Origin: Gonapodya prolifera JEL478
Taxonomy: Eukaryota > Monoblepharomycota > Monoblepharidomycetes > Monoblepharidales > Gonapodyaceae
Direction of reading: 5' to 3'
Assembly: GCA_001574975.1 (NCBI GenBank)
Contig: KQ965765.1
Span: 254,742 to 318,741 of the forward strand
Length of the DNA stretch: 64,000 nt
How positions within the stretch are numbered: the first letter of the stretch is position 1; each line of letters begins with the position of its first letter. The notes under the pieces are model-generated. The model saw only the letters and a program-made list of their open reading frames with translations. It was not told the DNA's origin and did not search any database. This document shows, in pieces, positions 60,269 to 64,000 of the stretch. The translations under genes were made by a program, and so were the position numbers.

Positions 60269-62536
60269 ATGGCTGAAACTCGAAGCTCCAACGCGACAGC
60301 CGGAACTGCAGAATCGACGCCAAAACCTCCGGAAACCGTCGTGCTGTCGGCGGCATCTGCCGCTCCTGAAGCGTCGCGCACGCCGTCGCGAATCACTCGG
60401 GCACTCTCTTTGATCACACTCGACCGCGTACGGCACACCGCCGGCGCACTGTTTCGCTACTTCACGGTAGGACCACCGCTTCAGGGATGGTCGCTCATGG
60501 AAACAGTGAGTCATCCTCTGAAAACCGAAGGTCGACCATTTATGAAACATTCCCGACACCAAGATCATTCTTGGCGAAATGCGACGCTTCACAGGCTCTG
60601 GAGAAAAAGCAAAGTACCCTTCAACCACTGAGCTGGCCAAGCAGCGACAGGCAATGGATCGAGTCGCGAGGTTGGTTGGCGCGGTCATCGAGGGGGGAAG
60701 CTGTCAAACTCTAAATCAACAACTACTACAGACCAAACCCTCCGCAAGTTGTGTTCTCCGAAGTCATGTTCCCCCGTCGACCCGACCTCTTCGCACCCCG
60801 CAACGAGACACCGTCTGCCCTGTCACCTTGGGTATCATGTGACGTCGTAGAGTGGACCTACAGTGAGACAGACAAAGGCAAGAACACAAAGGAGAGATCC
60901 ATCATGTTTTATATCCACGGCGGCGCGTGGATTCTCGGATCGCCAAAGACACACCGGTACCTTTTACGCGCTATTGCCAAGAGGAGCGGGTGTCGTGTTG
61001 TGGCGATCGACTACGGTACGTTCGCGAAGCGAGGACACCGCGGCCTAAGCGTTGCTAGGCGCTGACTGAGGATGCCCGCCGGAGACGAGTGATCCGGGAA
61101 GCAGAATTCTCTCGCGGAGCGATATCAAGTACTAAGCGCGTGCGTCATCGTCGTTTATAATCAACAAGGCTCTCACTTCGGCACCTCTCAGCCCTCGCTC
61201 CCGAGAACCCGTACCCTGCCGGTCTCATCGACGTCATCTCCACCTACCTCTACCTCACCTCTCAGCTCCCCACCCCAACCCCCGGCACAGGCGCCGAGCA
61301 CCCCACCCAATCACCTCCCACCACCCTCCGCCTGGCTCCCTCCAACGTCGTCGTCGGGGGCGACTCTGCGGGCGGGAACTTGACCATGTGTCTCCTCTCT
61401 TGGCTCCGCGACAGCGGATACACCCAGCCGGCGGGTGCCGTGCTCATCTCGCCCGCGACGGAACTGACGTTCTCCAACCCGGATTATCAGCTGAATAGGT
61501 TTGATTTCTTGCCGTGGGCGCCGTTCAAGATTGTTGGGCCGGAGCAGGGAGGTGCGACGGGCGAGTTACCGCCTGGGCCTACGAAAGCAGCTTCGGAGAA
61601 GCAAGATTCAAACGGATCGGTGGGACATTCCGAGGCCACGAACGACGACCAACCCGCGCGACAACTAGAAGAGTCCGAGCCCGAGGAAGAGCAGAGCCAC
61701 CTGTACTGCAAGAACCACGAGATATTCACGCCCTACATTTCGCCTCTGCTCCACTCCACGTGCAATGCGTACCCTCCTGTGCTGGTACAGGTCGGCGAGG
61801 CGGAACGGTTGTGGGGTCAAGGATTGGGTGGTGAGTGTTCCCCCTTCCGTCTCTGGTGTGTTCATCCAAGAGCAGTCTTTGATTCATATCAGCGGCTCTC
61901 AAGATCGCTTCGACACCGACTGCTTCTGGCGTCCAGTTTGAATCTTACAAGAACCAAGTCCACGTTTTTGTGAGTACTTCCACCGTGTCAAGACAGTAAA
62001 TTCGAAAGTGCTCATCATACATACATACAACTTCACTTTTGTTAGCAAATGCTTGCCGGCATCCACCGCCGCCACCTTGGGCACGCCGCTCTTGACCGCG
62101 TCGGGGCCTTCATCACATCCATCATTCAACGCCCAGCGACGGCTGGTGGGACCACATCGGGCACTGGCGCCAAGCTCGTACCCAAAAAGATTCCGTCGAG
62201 GTTCTTCGAAATCGACCTCACCGAGACGGCACGGGAAGTCGGGGATAAGTACTACAGGGAAAAGCTCGGCGCCATGTGCGCGAAAGTGCGCAAGTACAAG
62301 GGCCAGAAGGATCCGGAGAAGGAGAGGGGGATTTTGACAAGGGGTGAGTTTCTGCTCGATGTCATTGGCTGGTGTCGCACTCGCCTTTCAAATTTCTATT
62401 ATCATACTGACGAATGGCGTTCTTCTTGGTTAATGTAGATCGCGCAGTTCTTCGTGCGCCCTATATCTGGGAAGGATTGCGGCTGGACTGGTACGAGAAG
62501 GCCGCCAAAGGTGGCTCGATACAGGCCAGGTTGTGA
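60269..62536 (+). CDS. HSL-type alpha/beta hydrolase (esterase/lipase)
   Basis: Carboxylic-ester hydrolase of the hormone-sensitive-lipase family. The N-terminus is Ser/Ala/Pro-rich (MAETRSSNATAGTAESTPKP). Next come SLITLDRVRHTAGALFRYFT, then IILGEMRRFTGSGEKAKYPS. The oxyanion motif is MFYIHGGAWILGSPKTHRYL. The exon before the repeat-bearing intron ends RVVAIDY (61015). It resumes at 61192 with ALAPENPYPAGLIDVISTYL. The nucleophile elbow is VVVGGDSAGGNLTMCLLSWL. A charged insert (ARQLEESEPEEEQSHLY) precedes ISPLL and YPPVLVQVGEAERLWGQGLG. The His region is YKNQVHVFQM. The C-terminal extension DKYYREKLGAMCAKVRKYKG ends at 62536. HGGAW and GDSAGG are intact. An intron near 60675-60732 has a weak GTTGGT donor. 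Substrate unknown. Confidence 0.85.
61038..61095 (+). repeat. Intronic hairpin repeat, copy c
   Basis: Lies in the hydrolase intron 61016-61191, sense to the gene. CGGCCTAAGCGTTGCTAGGC is followed by GCTGACTGAGG and GGAGACGAGTGATCC. It matches TRP4 intron copies a and b apart from a few changes, mostly in the hairpin loop. Confidence 0.8.
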
Positions 62537-63939
62537 AACCGTCGACAGGGACTTTTCAACTGGCCGAATATGTCAGCTTCCATGGTCGACTTGATGTAGT
62601 AAACCAATTCCAAATATATGTGCATCTTTAATCGGTGTCCCGCACTCAGCCGATTGATCTCCGAATGAGAAAGACACTTTGCATCTGGCTCAAGACTTGA
62701 TCGCTGGCCTGTTGTCCCCGTTCTGGCAGGATACACTTGCTAACAGGCAAGCGATTCGGAGTTGACGACCGCGGGGCTAGAAAAGCATGTTATGATAGCA
62801 ATGGCCGGACTAAATGAAAGAGATGTTGTGGGAAACTTGGGTGGTTCTGGTGGCAGTTATTGTTGCACTCCAAATTATAATGTTCTACGCTTTTAAAACG
62901 AACAACTACTCCTCTCTGTGTGCCCTAACCCTCTTTCTCCTTGAGCGTACTACCGGAGTAGAATTCCTTCTGCGCAAATCAATACTGTAGCTTACCGTAC
63001 TCGGGCGAGAGAGTACTGATAAATTAAGCATTGCTGTCAATGATGAAGACTGTGTTACATTGAATGTTGATGACTATAAGGTGATCGAAAGCGTTTTCAG
63101 CCGCTGTAGGGCGTACGTATTCCACTTTTGTTAAACCACTGGACAGACTTCAGAACAGCAGAGAGCACAGTGCCAAACAAATAAATTTTACAAGCTCTGC
63201 GAGCTTGGCGCTACAAACTTGAGCCCGGGAGGGGTAATGAAGTGATTTGGTGGGGCATTTGCTGTAAATGAGATGATGACCCCAAACCAACCCGGAAACA
63301 CCTTTATGATTCGAAAAACAGAAGAGTTAGCTGTGCAGTTTTATCTCTCGCGCCATGGATCATTAATTGGTTTCGAGGGAGAGATGTCATTCCCAAAGAG
63401 GCTGCAGTCAGCTGCCGCCGCTATCACTTGATTTTCCATCCTACGGTCACGACCTGGACGCTCTCCCAGTGGCTTTATCGGACTCCACCGCCCACGCGTC
63501 ATCAAGGCCACCTGAACCTTTGTCGCTTTTCTGCTTCTCCCTCCGCCCGCCACCATTGGGAATCAACTCCCGCATTTTGAAATCACGCTGATTTGGTCTT
63601 GATTGACCCCAAGCTTTCATCCCTCATCCTCCTCTGACTCCCATCACCCACTTGGTCCTCCGGTCTCGTCGTCACGCACTCCACTCCTCTCCATCATTGT
63701 TCTGTGTTCTTTTCGCACAGGGCGTGAACGTGCGGTGCCACTCTTTCTTTCTTTCTCGCTTCTCGGTGCCCCACCAGGCTGATAGTCACGCTCCATAACC
63801 ACACTTCTCCTCACTCTTCCTCCCATTCCTGTGTTGAGGTTCCTATTCCTAAAAGTCCACGCTTCCTTTTTGAGAGACTAGCCACTCAGACACTATCTGA
63901 GAGATCTTCAAACCTTTTAAACCTCTTCACATTTCCACT
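62537..63939. other. Gene-poor stretch of 1.4 kb
   Basis: No gene recognised. The last 300 bases are pyrimidine-rich on the plus strand, typical of fungal promoters, and lead into the ATG at 63940. Confidence 0.5.
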
Positions 63940-64000
63940 ATGGCTCTGAATCCACCTTATGGGACTGCAGATGGAAATCCCAATGGAAAAACTAGCCCTG
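63940..64000 (+). CDS. Start of a gene cut by the window edge
   Basis: ATG in a good context (TCCACTATGGCT) after a CT-rich leader, open to the edge: MALNPPYGTADGNPNGKTSP. Too short to name. Confidence 0.4.
   Translation, partial: MALNPPYGTADGNPNGKTSP

Overview
The window looks like draft genomic DNA of a filamentous basidiomycete (Agaricomycotina). Genes are intron-dense, with many introns of about 45-75 nt and GT-AG borders. Conserved eukaryotic genes sit a few hundred bases apart on both strands, and they are broken up by repeat-rich stretches. One ambiguous base (18765) and two apparent one-base frameshifts in otherwise conserved genes suggest an unpolished assembly. No tRNA, rRNA or CRISPR was seen.

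Layout. 1-2.7 kb: class V myosin motor running off the left edge. 3.36-6.30 kb: decayed pogo/Tigger-type DNA transposon with recognisable inverted ends. 6.9-13.9 kb: phosphoglucomutase, a small WW-domain protein, ER membrane complex subunit 5 (EMC5) and a small secreted cysteine protein. 14-16.3 kb: degenerate repeats. 16.4-18.8 kb: anthranilate phosphoribosyltransferase (TRP4), head to head with an F-box-like fragment. 19-30.8 kb: an accessory region. It holds an unknown multi-exon gene with a GNHR motif and two clusters of palindromic repeats. The clusters enclose two convergent paralogous genes for Arg/Asp-rich proteins. A small two-exon gene follows. 30.8-36.3 kb: an uncertain gene, an F-box-like zinc protein and a secreted GH105-type glycoside hydrolase.

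36.3-64 kb is mostly conserved genes: a divergent pair of 20S proteasome genes (beta6 PRE7 and beta5 PRE2), a membrane-anchored cerato-platanin protein, a TFIIB-like protein, a hybrid histidine kinase, a class-I glutamine amidotransferase, a tandem pair of salicylate-hydroxylase-like FAD monooxygenases (the second apparently dead), a second and larger membrane-anchored cerato-platanin protein, a GAA1 C-terminal remnant, dynactin p62, an SNF1/AMPK beta subunit, an adrenodoxin-type ferredoxin (YAH1), an HSL-type alpha/beta hydrolase, and the first codons of a gene cut by the right edge.

Functional threads: proteasome core assembly (PRE7 and PRE2 share a promoter of about 80 bp), actin- and dynein-based transport (myosin V, dynactin p62), carbon sensing (SNF1 beta), and wall or environment-facing proteins (two anchored cerato-platanins, GH105, small secreted protein). 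The least explained signals are the palindrome-bounded block with convergent paralogs, the hairpin repeat found sense-oriented in introns of two unrelated genes, and the modular membrane-anchored cerato-platanins.
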